Source: DASZBX01 sp035943635 (GTDB lineage Bacteria; Actinomycetota; Actinomycetes; Streptomycetales; Catenulisporaceae). Taken from it: a stretch of DNA of 64,000 nucleotides. Positions 32,613 to 40,379 of this stretch are shown here, one piece after another (positions within the stretch are counted from its first letter, which is position 1; the number at the start of each line of letters is the position of its first letter). The notes beneath the pieces are model-generated. The model did no database searches. It had not been told where the DNA came from and was given only the letters and a program-made list of their open reading frames with translations. A program made the translations under genes and the position numbers. Location: contig DASZBX010000071.1 in assembly GCA_035943635.1 (NCBI GenBank), positions 62,001 to 126,000 of the forward strand, read 5' to 3'.

Positions 32613-33635
32613 TCAGGAGTCGGGGTCCTCGTCGATCAGGAAGCCGCGCATCGGGCTCGGCACCTGCGGGTACGCCGGGGTCACCGGCTGCGGCGGCACG
32701 CCCGGGCGGATCGGGGCCATGGTCTGGGTCATCTGGCTCATCGCCGACCCGGACATGGCCGGGCTCGGCATGGAGTTCTGCCCCGGTCCCGGGACCCCTC
32801 CGGCCATCGAGCCCGCCATCGACCCGGCCATCGCGTTCTGCATCGGGGCCGGCATCTGCTGCATCCCGCTGCTGGACAGGCCCGGCATCATCCCGGACAT
32901 GTTCGACATCGGCGGGGCGGCGGACGGGCCCGGGCCCAGCTGCGGCATCGAGGAGCCCGCGGACACCCGCGAGGCGGCCGGGTCCTCGTTGCTGCTGTTG
33001 GACTCCAGCTGGCGCATCTGGCTCTCCAGGTACGACTTCAGCCGCTGGCGGTACTCGCGCTCGAAGGCGCGCAGGTCCTCGACCTTGCGCTCGAGCGAGG
33101 CGCGGGCCTGCTCCAGCGTGCCCATCGCGACGCGGTGCTTCTCCTGCGCGTCCCGCTCCAGCGCGTCGGCCTTGCCGCGGGCGTCCCGCTCCAGGCCGTC
33201 GGCCCGGGTCCGGGCCTCGCCGACGATCTTGTTGGCCTCGTTGCGGGCCTCGGCGATCGCCTGGTCGGCGGTCTGCTGGGCCAGCGCGAGCACCCGGGCC
33301 GCCGAGTCGCCGCCGGGCTGGAACTGCGGCACCTGCGGCTGGGGCACCGGTACCGGCACGGGGGCGGGAAGCTGCGGGGCTATCGGGACCGGGTCCCGGC
33401 GCTGCGGCATGCGTTCCATCGGCGGCCGGTCCATCGGCGCGAGCTGCGCGGACTGCGCGGCGGCCCGGCTGGCGGCGGCGAGTTTCGCGCGCAGCTCCTC
33501 GTTCTCGCGCAGCAGACGGGTCAGCTCGGCCTCGACCTCGTCCAGGAAGGCGTCGACCTCCTCCTCGTCATAGCCCTCTCGCAGACGGACGGTCGTGAAC
33601 TGCTTGTTGTGCACATCCTCGGGGGTCAACGGCAT
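32613..33635 (-). CDS. wag31: DivIVA-domain cell polarity protein
   Basis: 340 residues. The N-terminal DivIVA lipid-binding domain is MPLTPEDVHNKQFTTVRLR and EEEVDAFLDEVEAELTRLL (1-45). A Pro-rich linker (about 70-105) leads to a long coiled coil (about 110-220) rich in Ala, Glu and Arg. The C-terminal 110 residues are Met/Pro/Gly/Ser-rich with repeated GSMAG and PxMSG elements. In actinomycetes this protein marks hyphal tips or poles and directs wall growth. It is last in the division cluster and followed by a strong terminator; a -10 candidate is upstream. Confidence 0.95.
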   Translation of the reverse strand: MPLTPEDVHNKQFTTVRLREGYDEEEVDAFLDEVEAELTRLLRENEELRAKLAAASRAAAQSAQLAPMDRPPMERMPQRRDPVPIAPQLPAPVPVPVPQPQVPQFQPGGDSAARVLALAQQTADQAIAEARNEANKIVGEARTRADGLERDARGKADALERDAQEKHRVAMGTLEQARASLERKVEDLRAFEREYRQRLKSYLESQMRQLESNSSNEDPAASRVSAGSSMPQLGPGPSAAPPMSNMSGMMPGLSSSGMQQMPAPMQNAMAGSMAGSMAGGVPGPGQNSMPSPAMSGSAMSQMTQTMAPIRPGVPPQPVTPAYPQVPSPMRGFLIDEDPDS

Positions 33636-33672
33636 CTCTTCACCTCAGCGTGGTCGTCGGCGTACCAGACAG

Positions 33673-33678
33673 AGAATA
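33673..33678 (-). promoter_or_regulatory. Candidate -10 box of wag31
   Basis: TATTCT on the minus strand, 37 bases upstream of the wag31 ATG, in the 69-bp gap after yggT. No convincing -35 is visible. Confidence 0.35.
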
Positions 33679-33704
33679 TCTCGTGTCCTGGCTGTTATGC
33701 CCTG

Positions 33705-33992
33705 TCACAGGTTGCCCACTACCCGCAGCAAAAGGGACATGATGATTATGAGCAGAAGAAACCCCAGGTCCAGCGCGATCCCGCCGATCCGCAGCGGCGG
33801 GATGTGCCTTCGGAGGAATTTCAACGGAGGGTCGGTAACCGTATAGGCGGATTCCACCGCAACCAGCATGACACCTCGCGGGTCGTAAGAGCGGGCGAAT
33901 TGGAAAACCATCTGCATGATGAGCCGGAACATCAGCACGACCCAATACGACCACAGTGCCACCACCAGCAGTTCGACCAGAATGTGAACCAC
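33705..33992 (-). CDS. YggT-family membrane protein
   Basis: 95 residues from GTG 33992. Two hydrophobic regions (about 2-27 and 70-93) flank FARSYDPRG and VTDPPLKFLRRHIPPLRIGG, the YggT signature. It is encoded between sepF and divIVA in actinomycetes generally and is thought to assist division or osmotic balance; the mechanism is not known. Codon use is less GC-biased than in neighbouring genes. It follows sepF after 61 bases, probably on the same transcript. Confidence 0.92.
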   Translation of the reverse strand: MVHILVELLVVALWSYWVVLMFRLIMQMVFQFARSYDPRGVMLVAVESAYTVTDPPLKFLRRHIPPLRIGGIALDLGFLLLIIIMSLLLRVVGNL

Positions 33993-34053
33993 TTCGAACG
34001 TCGCCCTTCCGGAAAACCGCCCACACCGGCGGTATCCGATTGGCTACCGCCTG

Positions 34054-34851
34054 TCAGCTCTGGTTGAAGAACCCGCCCTCGGCGATCCGGGCCTTGTCCT
34101 CGGCTGTCACATCGACGTTAGCAGGTGAGAGCAAGAAGACCCGCTGGGTCACCCGCTCGATCGAGCCGCGCAGGCCGAAGACCAGGCCGGCGGCGAAGTC
34201 GACCAGCCGCTTGGCGTCCCCGTCGCTCATCTCGGTCAGGTTCATGATCACCGGGGTGCCGTCGCGGAAGTGCTCGCCGATCGTGCGGGCCTCGTTGTAG
34301 GTGCGCGGGTGCAGGGTGGTGATCCGGTACGCCTCGGCCGAGGAGCCGGCGCCGCCGGAGCCCGAGCCGGTGCCGGAACCGCCGCCGTCGAAGGCCATCG
34401 GCCGGGCCGCGACCGTGGCGACCGCGAGCGGGCGCTCGGGGGTGCGCTCGTACCGGTCGGGGCGGTCGGTGCGCTCGGAGACCAGGGCGATCGGGGCCAG
34501 CCGGGCGTAGTCCTCGTCCCGGCGGGAGACCGGCTCGCGCGCGGGGACCGGCTCGCGGACCGGGGCGGAGCGATCCACCCGGTCGTGGCCGGTGGACGTG
34601 GCGGTCTGGTGCGCGGCGCGCTCCGGTACGGCGCGCTCGGGCTCGGCGGCCCGGCGCGGCTCGCCGAGGAACAGCGGCCGGGCCTCGGGCTCGGCCGGGA
34701 AGCGGCCGGACTCCTCGTAGGGTTCCGGCTCGGCCGGGGCCGGGCGGGCGGACTCCTGGTCGAACTCCTCTTCGTACTCCTCGTACGCGTACGGGTCCTC
34801 GCCCTCGCTCAGCCCGAGGTAGACCGCCGTCTTCTTGATGAAACCGGGCAT
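34054..34851 (-). CDS. sepF: Cell division protein SepF
   Basis: 265 residues. The start MPGFIKKTAVYLGLSE is the amphipathic membrane-binding helix. A long acidic/Pro/Arg-rich linker (about 20-170) includes a Gly-Ser run (GSGTGSGSGG). The C-terminal SepF domain (about 172-260) has HPRTYNEARTIGEHFRDG and VIMNLTEMSDGDAKRLVDFA. SepF bundles and anchors FtsZ at the septal membrane. GAGGAGAGG precedes the ATG. The leader contains a 7-bp hairpin and, further up, three GTTACC repeats. Confidence 0.95.
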   Translation of the reverse strand: MPGFIKKTAVYLGLSEGEDPYAYEEYEEEFDQESARPAPAEPEPYEESGRFPAEPEARPLFLGEPRRAAEPERAVPERAAHQTATSTGHDRVDRSAPVREPVPAREPVSRRDEDYARLAPIALVSERTDRPDRYERTPERPLAVATVAARPMAFDGGGSGTGSGSGGAGSSAEAYRITTLHPRTYNEARTIGEHFRDGTPVIMNLTEMSDGDAKRLVDFAAGLVFGLRGSIERVTQRVFLLSPANVDVTAEDKARIAEGGFFNQS

Positions 34852-34881
34852 GCCGTCCCTCTCCTCGCGGTCGCCGGACCG

Positions 34882-34898
34882 GCTGACCGGCGGTCAGC
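34882..34898 (-). other. Hairpin in the sepF leader
   Basis: GCTGACC and GGTCAGC pair perfectly around three bases, about 30 bases upstream of the sepF start and ahead of its ribosome site. It could be a leader structure or a small operator. Confidence 0.45.
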
Positions 34899-34944
34899 GG
34901 GGCCGATGTCGTTTTTATGCTGAACAGATAAGCGAAGTTCTGCG

Positions 34945-34981
34945 GTTACCCGATCAGGTAGTTACCGGAACAGACGTTACC
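34945..34981. repeat. Three GTTACC direct repeats upstream of sepF
   Basis: GTTACC begins at 34945, 34961 and 34976, spacings of 16 and 15 bases. The last copy overlaps the yggS stop codon. Such tandem half-sites often bind response regulators. Confidence 0.5.
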
Positions 34982-35837
34982 GCAGCCGAACGCGGCTTCC
35001 GAGTAATGCGGAGCCGATTCGGACGTGTGTCGCGCCGGCCGCCACGGCCGCCTCCAGGTCCCCGCTCATCCCCGCCGAGAGTGTCACAGCCTGCGGATGC
35101 GCGCCACGCAGTTTCCCGGCCAGCGCGGCCAGCCGCTCGAAGGCGGGCCCGGGCTCGGATCCCAGCGGGGCCACCGCCATCAGGCCCGCCAACCTCAGTG
35201 CGGAGCAGCCCGCCACCTCGTCGGCCAGCCGGTCCAGGTCGCCCGGCAGCGCGCCGCCGCGGTCGGCCCCGGGTTCGGCATCAGGGTCCAGATTCACCTG
35301 GAGCAGGCAGTCGAGCACCCGGCCGGCCCGCTGCGCGGCCTGGTCCAGCGGGCCGACCAGCCGGATCCGGTCCACGGACTCGACCACGTCGGCGTAGGAG
35401 GCGACCGACTTCGCCTTGTTCGTCTGCAGCTGGCCGATGAAGTGCCAGCGCAGGCCGGGGGTCGGCGGCTGTCCGGCGAGGTCGGCCGCCTTGACCGCCG
35501 CGTCCTGGTCCCGGTTCTCGCCGAACTCGCGCTGGCCGAGGTGGTAGAGGATCCGCACGTCGGAGGCCGGGTAGGTCTTGGTGACCGCGACCAGGTCGAC
35601 CGAGTCCGGCGCCCGGCCGGCGGCCCGGCAGGCGGCGGCGATCCGTTCGCGCACCCGGGCCAGGTTCGCGGTCAGCGCGGCCTGGCGGGCGGGCGCGCCG
35701 AAACGTTCCACGTCCGCCGGTTCGGACAAGTCTGCCGGTCCGGCCGAATCAGGGCCGGAATTGTCCGGAACATCCTGATCCGAAGACCCCTGATGGTCTA
35801 TGCCCTGATTCGATGCGGTGTCGCCGTGCGCTGCCAT
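34977..35837 (-). CDS. YggS-family PLP homeostasis protein
   Basis: 286 residues; the first 50 are an acidic Ser/Asp/Gly-rich extension absent from most relatives. The fold type III PLP domain has the Schiff-base lysine Lys87 in LVAVTKTYP, FGENRDQDA, WHFIGQLQTNK and the phosphate-binding end AGATHVRIGSALLG. It binds pyridoxal phosphate and balances its pools without known catalysis. It follows pgeF after three bases and precedes sepF, the usual order in Gram-positive division clusters. Confidence 0.94.
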   Translation of the reverse strand: MAAHGDTASNQGIDHQGSSDQDVPDNSGPDSAGPADLSEPADVERFGAPARQAALTANLARVRERIAAACRAAGRAPDSVDLVAVTKTYPASDVRILYHLGQREFGENRDQDAAVKAADLAGQPPTPGLRWHFIGQLQTNKAKSVASYADVVESVDRIRLVGPLDQAAQRAGRVLDCLLQVNLDPDAEPGADRGGALPGDLDRLADEVAGCSALRLAGLMAVAPLGSEPGPAFERLAALAGKLRGAHPQAVTLSAGMSGDLEAAVAAGATHVRIGSALLGSRVRLR

Positions 35838-35840
35838 GGC

Positions 35841-36572
35841 CTATCTCCCCGGTTCGATACTCACGAAGCCCGCGAACCTTCCGGTCACGCCCTCCCGGCG
35901 GTAGGAGTAGTGCTCGGGCGACTCGATCGTGCAGACCGGCGAGCGTACTCCCCGGGTGATCCCGGCCGCGCGCAACTGGGCCCAGACCGCGGCGGGGACG
36001 TCCACCCCCGCGGTGCCCGCGGCGGTCACGGCCCAGGCCTCGGGTACCAGCGCGGCCACCTCGGCGCGCATGTCCTCGGGCACTTCGTAGCAGGATCCGC
36101 AGGCCGCCGGGCCGGTGAAGGCGATCATCCGGGCCGGGTCGGCGCCGAGCCGGACCATCGCCTCGATCGCGGCCGGGACCACGCCCCGGGCCATGCCCTG
36201 GCGTCCGGCGTGCGCGGCGCCGACCACCCGGGCCTCGGGATCGGCCAGCAGCACCGGAACACAGTCGGCCACCATCACGGCCAGCACCTCGCCGGGCCGG
36301 TCGGTGACCAGGGCGTCGGCCTCGGGCTGGCGCAGGTCGGGCCAGGGTCCGTCGACCACTTCGACACCGGTGCCGTGCACCTGGGTCATGTAGTGCACCC
36401 GATCGGGTGCGGCGCCGAGGGATCCGGCCGCGATCCGCCGGTTGCGGGCGACCAGGTCCGGGTCGTCGCCGACGTGGTCGCCGAGGTTCAGTTCCCCGTA
36501 GCGCCCGGTGCCGGCCCCGCCCCAGCGGTCGGAGAAGCCGTAGCGGACCGGGCCGTGCGTCACGATGTCCAC
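35841..36572 (-). CDS. pgeF: Polyphenol oxidase/laccase-domain protein, peptidoglycan editing factor
   Basis: 243 residues of the DUF152/YfiH family. Metal-site motifs are TQVHG (His66), MVADCVPVLL (Cys104) and AAHAGRQGM (His121); most relatives have HAGW at the last site, here HAGR. Related proteins act as purine nucleoside phosphorylases or remove misincorporated residues from peptidoglycan precursors. It stands between ftsZ and yggS, the standard place. The ATG at 36572 begins MDIVTHG. Confidence 0.93.
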   Translation of the reverse strand: MDIVTHGPVRYGFSDRWGGAGTGRYGELNLGDHVGDDPDLVARNRRIAAGSLGAAPDRVHYMTQVHGTGVEVVDGPWPDLRQPEADALVTDRPGEVLAVMVADCVPVLLADPEARVVGAAHAGRQGMARGVVPAAIEAMVRLGADPARMIAFTGPAACGSCYEVPEDMRAEVAALVPEAWAVTAAGTAGVDVPAAVWAQLRAAGITRGVRSPVCTIESPEHYSYRREGVTGRFAGFVSIEPGR

Positions 36573-36621
36573 CCCACCAGCCTGCCAGGGGTCCGGGGCA
36601 AAAGCGATCCCGGGCCCGCGC

Positions 36622-36642
36622 GCGGCCGGTCCGGCCGGCCGC
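36622..36642 (-). terminator. Hairpin downstream of ftsZ
   Basis: GCGGCCGG pairs perfectly with CCGGCCGC around five bases, 10 bases after the ftsZ stop and within the 80-bp gap to pgeF. It could end part of the ftsZ transcripts. Confidence 0.5.
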
Positions 36643-36652
36643 CGCGCCGGCG

Positions 36653-37825
36653 TCAGGGCTGGATCAGCCGGTTGTAGGCGGTGTTCGTGCTCTCCTCGCG
36701 CAGGAACGGCGGGATGTCCAGGTCCTCCTCGACCGGCTCGGGCGAGCGGGTGACCGGGATCAGCCCGGTCTCCGCGGTGGCCGCGGCGTTGAGCATCACG
36801 TCCTGGGCCACGGTGTTGCCGACCTCCTCGCGCCGGCCGGCGGGCGCCGCGGCGGCCCGCTCGCTGCGCTTGGTCGGGGCCCCGCCGTCGAAGCCGGCCG
36901 CGATCACGGTGACCCGGACCTCGTCGCCGAGGGCGTCGTCGATCACCGCGCCGAAGATGATGTTCGCGTCCTGGTGCGCGGCCTCGGAGACCAGCTGGGC
37001 GGCCTCGTTGATCTCGAACAGGCCCAGGTCGCTGCCGCCGGAGATGGACAGGAGCACCCCGTGCGCGCCGTCGATCGAGGCCTCGAGCAGCGGGGAGGAG
37101 ATGGCCGACTCGGCCGCGGTCACCGCGCGGTCGTCCCCGCGGCCGGAGCCGATCCCCATCAGGGCGCTGCCGGCCTCGCTCATCACCGACTTCACGTCGG
37201 CGAAGTCCAGGTTGATCAGGCCGGGGGTGGTGATCAGGTCCGTGATGCCCTGCACACCGGAGAGCAGCACCTGGTCGGCCGAACGGAAGGCGTCGAGCAC
37301 GGTGGCGCCGGGGGCGGAGATCGACAGCAGCCGGTCGTTCGGGATCACGATCAGGGTGTCCACCTCGGCCCGCAGCGCGGCGATGCCGTCCTCGGCCTGC
37401 CCGGCCCGGCGCCGGCCCTCGAAGGTGAACGGGCGGGTGACCACGCCGATGGTCAGGGCGCCGAGCGCGCGGGCGATCCGGGCCACCACGGGCGCGCCGC
37501 CGGTGCCGGTGCCGCCGCCCTCCCCGGCGGTCACGAACACCATGTCCGCGCCCTTGATCACCTCTTCGATCTCCTCGGCGTGGTCCTCGGCGGCCTTGCG
37601 GCCGACCTCCGGGTCCGCCCCGGCGCCCAGGCCCCGGGTCAGTTCCCGGCCCACGTCCAGCTTGACGTCGGCATCGCTCATCAGCAGCGCCTGGGCGTCG
37701 GTGTTGATCGCGATGAACTCCACGCCCTTGAGTCCGGACTCGATCATGCGGTTGATCGCGTTGACACCGCCGCCGCCGATCCCGACGACTTTGATGACGG
37801 CGAGGTAGTTCTGCGGTGCACCCAC
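36653..37825 (-). CDS. ftsZ: Cell division GTPase FtsZ
   Basis: 390 residues from GTG (VGAPQNYLAVIKVVG), matching the usual short N-terminus. GTP binding uses GIGGGGVNAINRM (about 15-27) and the tubulin signature GGGTGTG (103-109). The T7 loop NLDFADVKSVM supplies the catalytic Asp. A variable linker ends in the conserved peptide DLDIPPFLR (about 368-376) that binds SepF and FtsW, then 14 more residues. It forms the septal ring. It is preceded by a 281-bp gap with a good promoter, and the ribosome site is GAGAGG. Confidence 0.97.
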   Translation of the reverse strand: MGAPQNYLAVIKVVGIGGGGVNAINRMIESGLKGVEFIAINTDAQALLMSDADVKLDVGRELTRGLGAGADPEVGRKAAEDHAEEIEEVIKGADMVFVTAGEGGGTGTGGAPVVARIARALGALTIGVVTRPFTFEGRRRAGQAEDGIAALRAEVDTLIVIPNDRLLSISAPGATVLDAFRSADQVLLSGVQGITDLITTPGLINLDFADVKSVMSEAGSALMGIGSGRGDDRAVTAAESAISSPLLEASIDGAHGVLLSISGGSDLGLFEINEAAQLVSEAAHQDANIIFGAVIDDALGDEVRVTVIAAGFDGGAPTKRSERAAAAPAGRREEVGNTVAQDVMLNAAATAETGLIPVTRSPEPVEEDLDIPPFLREESTNTAYNRLIQP

Positions 37826-38019
37826 GGTTCGAGGCCTCTCGCTGTGATACGGGGAAAAACGGGCTTTAATACGAGGAAACGGGAACGACGGGTAGTTGTG
37901 CACGAATGGTGCGGTGGTGCGTCCTGCGAATCTTCGTACTCACGATCATTGTCTCGCAAGCGACCTTATCGCCCCCGGGCATCGCCACCATCATCGAAGA
38001 CGATTCGATCGACAACTCG

Positions 38020-38048
38020 ACAGTAGGACTCATCGTGCTCGCGTTCAA
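38020..38048 (-). promoter_or_regulatory. ftsZ promoter overlapping a palindrome
   Basis: On the minus strand TTGAAC (38048-38043) and TACTGT (38025-38020) are 17 bases apart. The leader would be about 190 bases. The -35 box is half of the perfect inverted repeat GTTCA-N-TGAAC (38043-38053), so a bound regulator could block it. ftsZ of other streptomycetes is also driven by promoters in the ftsQ-ftsZ gap. Confidence 0.55.
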
Positions 38049-38106
38049 TGAACACGCCGATAGTTAGGGTAGGACAGTTCAGCTGATTCAGCATCACTTA
38101 ATCCGA

Positions 38107-38886
38107 CTATGGGGATAACGCGGGGGCATTGGGGGCACTGACGTCATAGCCGGACGCCTTCGGGTAAAGCTTGACCAGGGCGGCCAAATCAGCGGCTTTC
38201 CCCGCCGGATCGGTCCCGTCGCCCCAGTCGACGCTCGCTTTTCCGGACAGTTTCAGCACCAGGGCGAAGGGGTCGGCGGCCGAGATCCCGGTCACCCGGG
38301 ATTCCAGCGCCGGCGGCAGCGCGCGCAGGGCGGCCAGCGCGCCGGCCACCGCCGGGGTGCGCACCGACGCGCCCCCGGTGACCGAGATCACCGGCAGCCC
38401 GGGAGTCGGCGCGGCCACCGCGGCGAACACCACCCCGCCGGCGTCGACCACCTGGTAGCCGGCCCCCGGCGGGGCCACCGGCAGCAGCGCCGCCGGGACC
38501 CGTTCGACCACGGACACCACCACGGTGTGCGGCCAGTGCAGGGAGACCGTGGCCGAGGCGACCGCCGGGATGGCCTCCACCCGCCGGACCGCGGCGCCGG
38601 TGTCCACCCCCTCCAGCGGGGAGCCCTCGCGCACGGCGGCCGCGGCCAGGATCTGCCCGGCCGGCACCGCGTGCGCCCCGGCCACCTTCACCGTGCTCAC
38701 GCCGAACACCGAGGTGTGCCAGAGCAGCCCGTACACCCCGAGCGCCACCAGCGCGGCGAACACGGTCAGGGTCACGGCCAGCCGGCGCCACCGGGACCTG
38801 GCCCGCAGCCGGGCCGCGTACAGCCGGGCCGGCAGCTGGGAGACGGCGGCGCCGTGCGGGCGCGGCCCGGTGGTCCGGTCGGTCAC
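38107..38886 (-). CDS. ftsQ: Cell division protein FtsQ
   Basis: 259 residues from GTG 38886, which overlaps the murC stop (GTGA). A basic cytoplasmic N-terminus of about 37 residues, one membrane segment (about 38-56) and an extracytoplasmic part with a POTRA domain beginning FGVSTVKVAGAHAVPAGQI, then the FtsQ domain with WPHTVVVSVVERVPAA. It links early and late divisome proteins. Last gene before the ftsZ promoter region. Confidence 0.93.
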   Translation of the reverse strand: MTDRTTGPRPHGAAVSQLPARLYAARLRARSRWRRLAVTLTVFAALVALGVYGLLWHTSVFGVSTVKVAGAHAVPAGQILAAAAVREGSPLEGVDTGAAVRRVEAIPAVASATVSLHWPHTVVVSVVERVPAALLPVAPPGAGYQVVDAGGVVFAAVAAPTPGLPVISVTGGASVRTPAVAGALAALRALPPALESRVTGISAADPFALVLKLSGKASVDWGDGTDPAGKAADLAALVKLYPKASGYDVSAPNAPALSP

Positions 38887-40379
38887 GAGTCGACAGTCTC
38901 CTCGCGCGCCCGCAGCAGGTCCAGCACCGCCGGGCCGAGCGTGGTCACGTCGCCCGCGCCGGCGGTCACGATCACGTCCCCGGGCCGGGCCCAGCCGGCC
39001 AGCCGGGCCGCGGCGGCCGCGGCCACCGGCTCGAACACGGCCAGCTCCGGCGGCAGCGGCACGTCCCGGGCCACCACCGCGCCGGTCACCCCCGGGATCG
39101 GGTCCTCCCCGGAGCCCGGGTACACCTCCAGCACCACCACCGCGTCGGCGGCGCCCAGCGGCGGGCCGTACTGGCGCAGGAAGGTCTGCGCCCGGGAGTA
39201 GCGCTGCGGCTGGAAGGCCACCAGCAGCCGGCCGGCGCGGCCGGGGCCGTCCGGTCCGGCCGGGCCCCCGGGGGCGAGCAGGCCCCGGTAGGCGGCCAGG
39301 GTGACCGCGATCTCGGTCGGGTGGTGCATGTAGTCGTCGTAGACCCGCACCCCGGCGGCCTGGCCCTTGAGCTCCATCCGGCGCCGGGTACCGGTGAACT
39401 GGGCGAACGAGGCCGGGATCAGGGCCGGGTCGAAGCCGAGCTCGGCGAGCACGGCGAACGCGGCGGTGGCGTTCTCGGCGTTGTGCACCCCGGGCACGGC
39501 CAGCTCGACCCGGTGCCCGGCGCCGTCGCGGCCGGTGACCTGGAACCGGGCGCAGCCGTCGGCCAGGGTCAGCTCGCCGAAGCGGTAGTCGGCCTGTTCG
39601 GACCGGCCGTAGCCGACCACCCGGCGGTCCCCGCCGGCCGCCTGCTCGCGCTCGCGGAAACGCTCGGCGACCAGGGCCGCGCCGGGTTCGTCGGCGCACA
39701 CCAGCAGGGTGCCGCCGGGTTTGATCCGGTCGGCGAAACGCAGGAAGGCCTCGTGCACGGCCTCGATCGAGGCGAAGTAGTCGGTGTGGTCGAGCTCGAC
39801 GTTGGTGATCACGGCGAGGTCGGGGCTGTAGTGAGTGAAGGAGCCGTCGGACTCGTCGGCCTCGGCCACGAACACCGGGCCCTTGCCGGACTGGCCGCTG
39901 ACCCCGGACCGGCCGATCTCCCCGCCGATCGCGTAGGACGGGTCCGCGCCGAGCTCCTCCAGGGCGACGGCGAGCAGCGAGGTGGTGGTGGTCTTGCCGT
40001 GCGTCCCGGCCACCAGCACCGCGGTGTGCCCGACCATCAGGGCGGCCAGGGCGGTGGCCCGGTGCACCAGGCGCAGGCCGCGGCGGCGGGCCTCGACCAG
40101 TTCGACGTTGCCCGGGGGCACGCCGCTGGAGGTGACCACGGTGTCCACGCCGTCGAGCTGGGCCGGGTCGTGGCCGGCGAAGACCCGGACCCCGGCCCGG
40201 GCCAGGTCCGCCAGTGCCGGGGTGGACTTGTGTTCGCTGCCGGAGACCGGCAGGCCGCGCTGGGCGGCGATCCGGGCGACCGGGGCCATGCCGACCCCGC
40301 CGACCCCGACGAAGTGGATCCGGCCGAGCTCCTCGGCCGGGATCTTCGGATCCAGCAGCTGGTAGATCGGGGTGCTCAT
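38883..40379 (-). CDS. murC: UDP-N-acetylmuramate--L-alanine ligase
   Basis: Adds L-alanine to UDP-MurNAc, the first peptide step of the wall precursor. 498 residues: N-terminal Rossmann domain with HFVGVGGVGMAPVA (22-35), ATP loop VAGTHGKTTTT (123-133), then EADESDGSF, NVELDHTDYF, GVHNAENATAA and the C-terminal DDYMHHPTEI. The ATG overlaps the murG stop (ATGA), and its stop overlaps ftsQ. In S. coelicolor murC lies far from this cluster, as I recall, so its presence here is a lineage marker. Confidence 0.97.
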   Translation of the reverse strand: MSTPIYQLLDPKIPAEELGRIHFVGVGGVGMAPVARIAAQRGLPVSGSEHKSTPALADLARAGVRVFAGHDPAQLDGVDTVVTSSGVPPGNVELVEARRRGLRLVHRATALAALMVGHTAVLVAGTHGKTTTTSLLAVALEELGADPSYAIGGEIGRSGVSGQSGKGPVFVAEADESDGSFTHYSPDLAVITNVELDHTDYFASIEAVHEAFLRFADRIKPGGTLLVCADEPGAALVAERFREREQAAGGDRRVVGYGRSEQADYRFGELTLADGCARFQVTGRDGAGHRVELAVPGVHNAENATAAFAVLAELGFDPALIPASFAQFTGTRRRMELKGQAAGVRVYDDYMHHPTEIAVTLAAYRGLLAPGGPAGPDGPGRAGRLLVAFQPQRYSRAQTFLRQYGPPLGAADAVVVLEVYPGSGEDPIPGVTGAVVARDVPLPPELAVFEPVAAAAAARLAGWARPGDVIVTAGAGDVTTLGPAVLDLLRAREETVDS

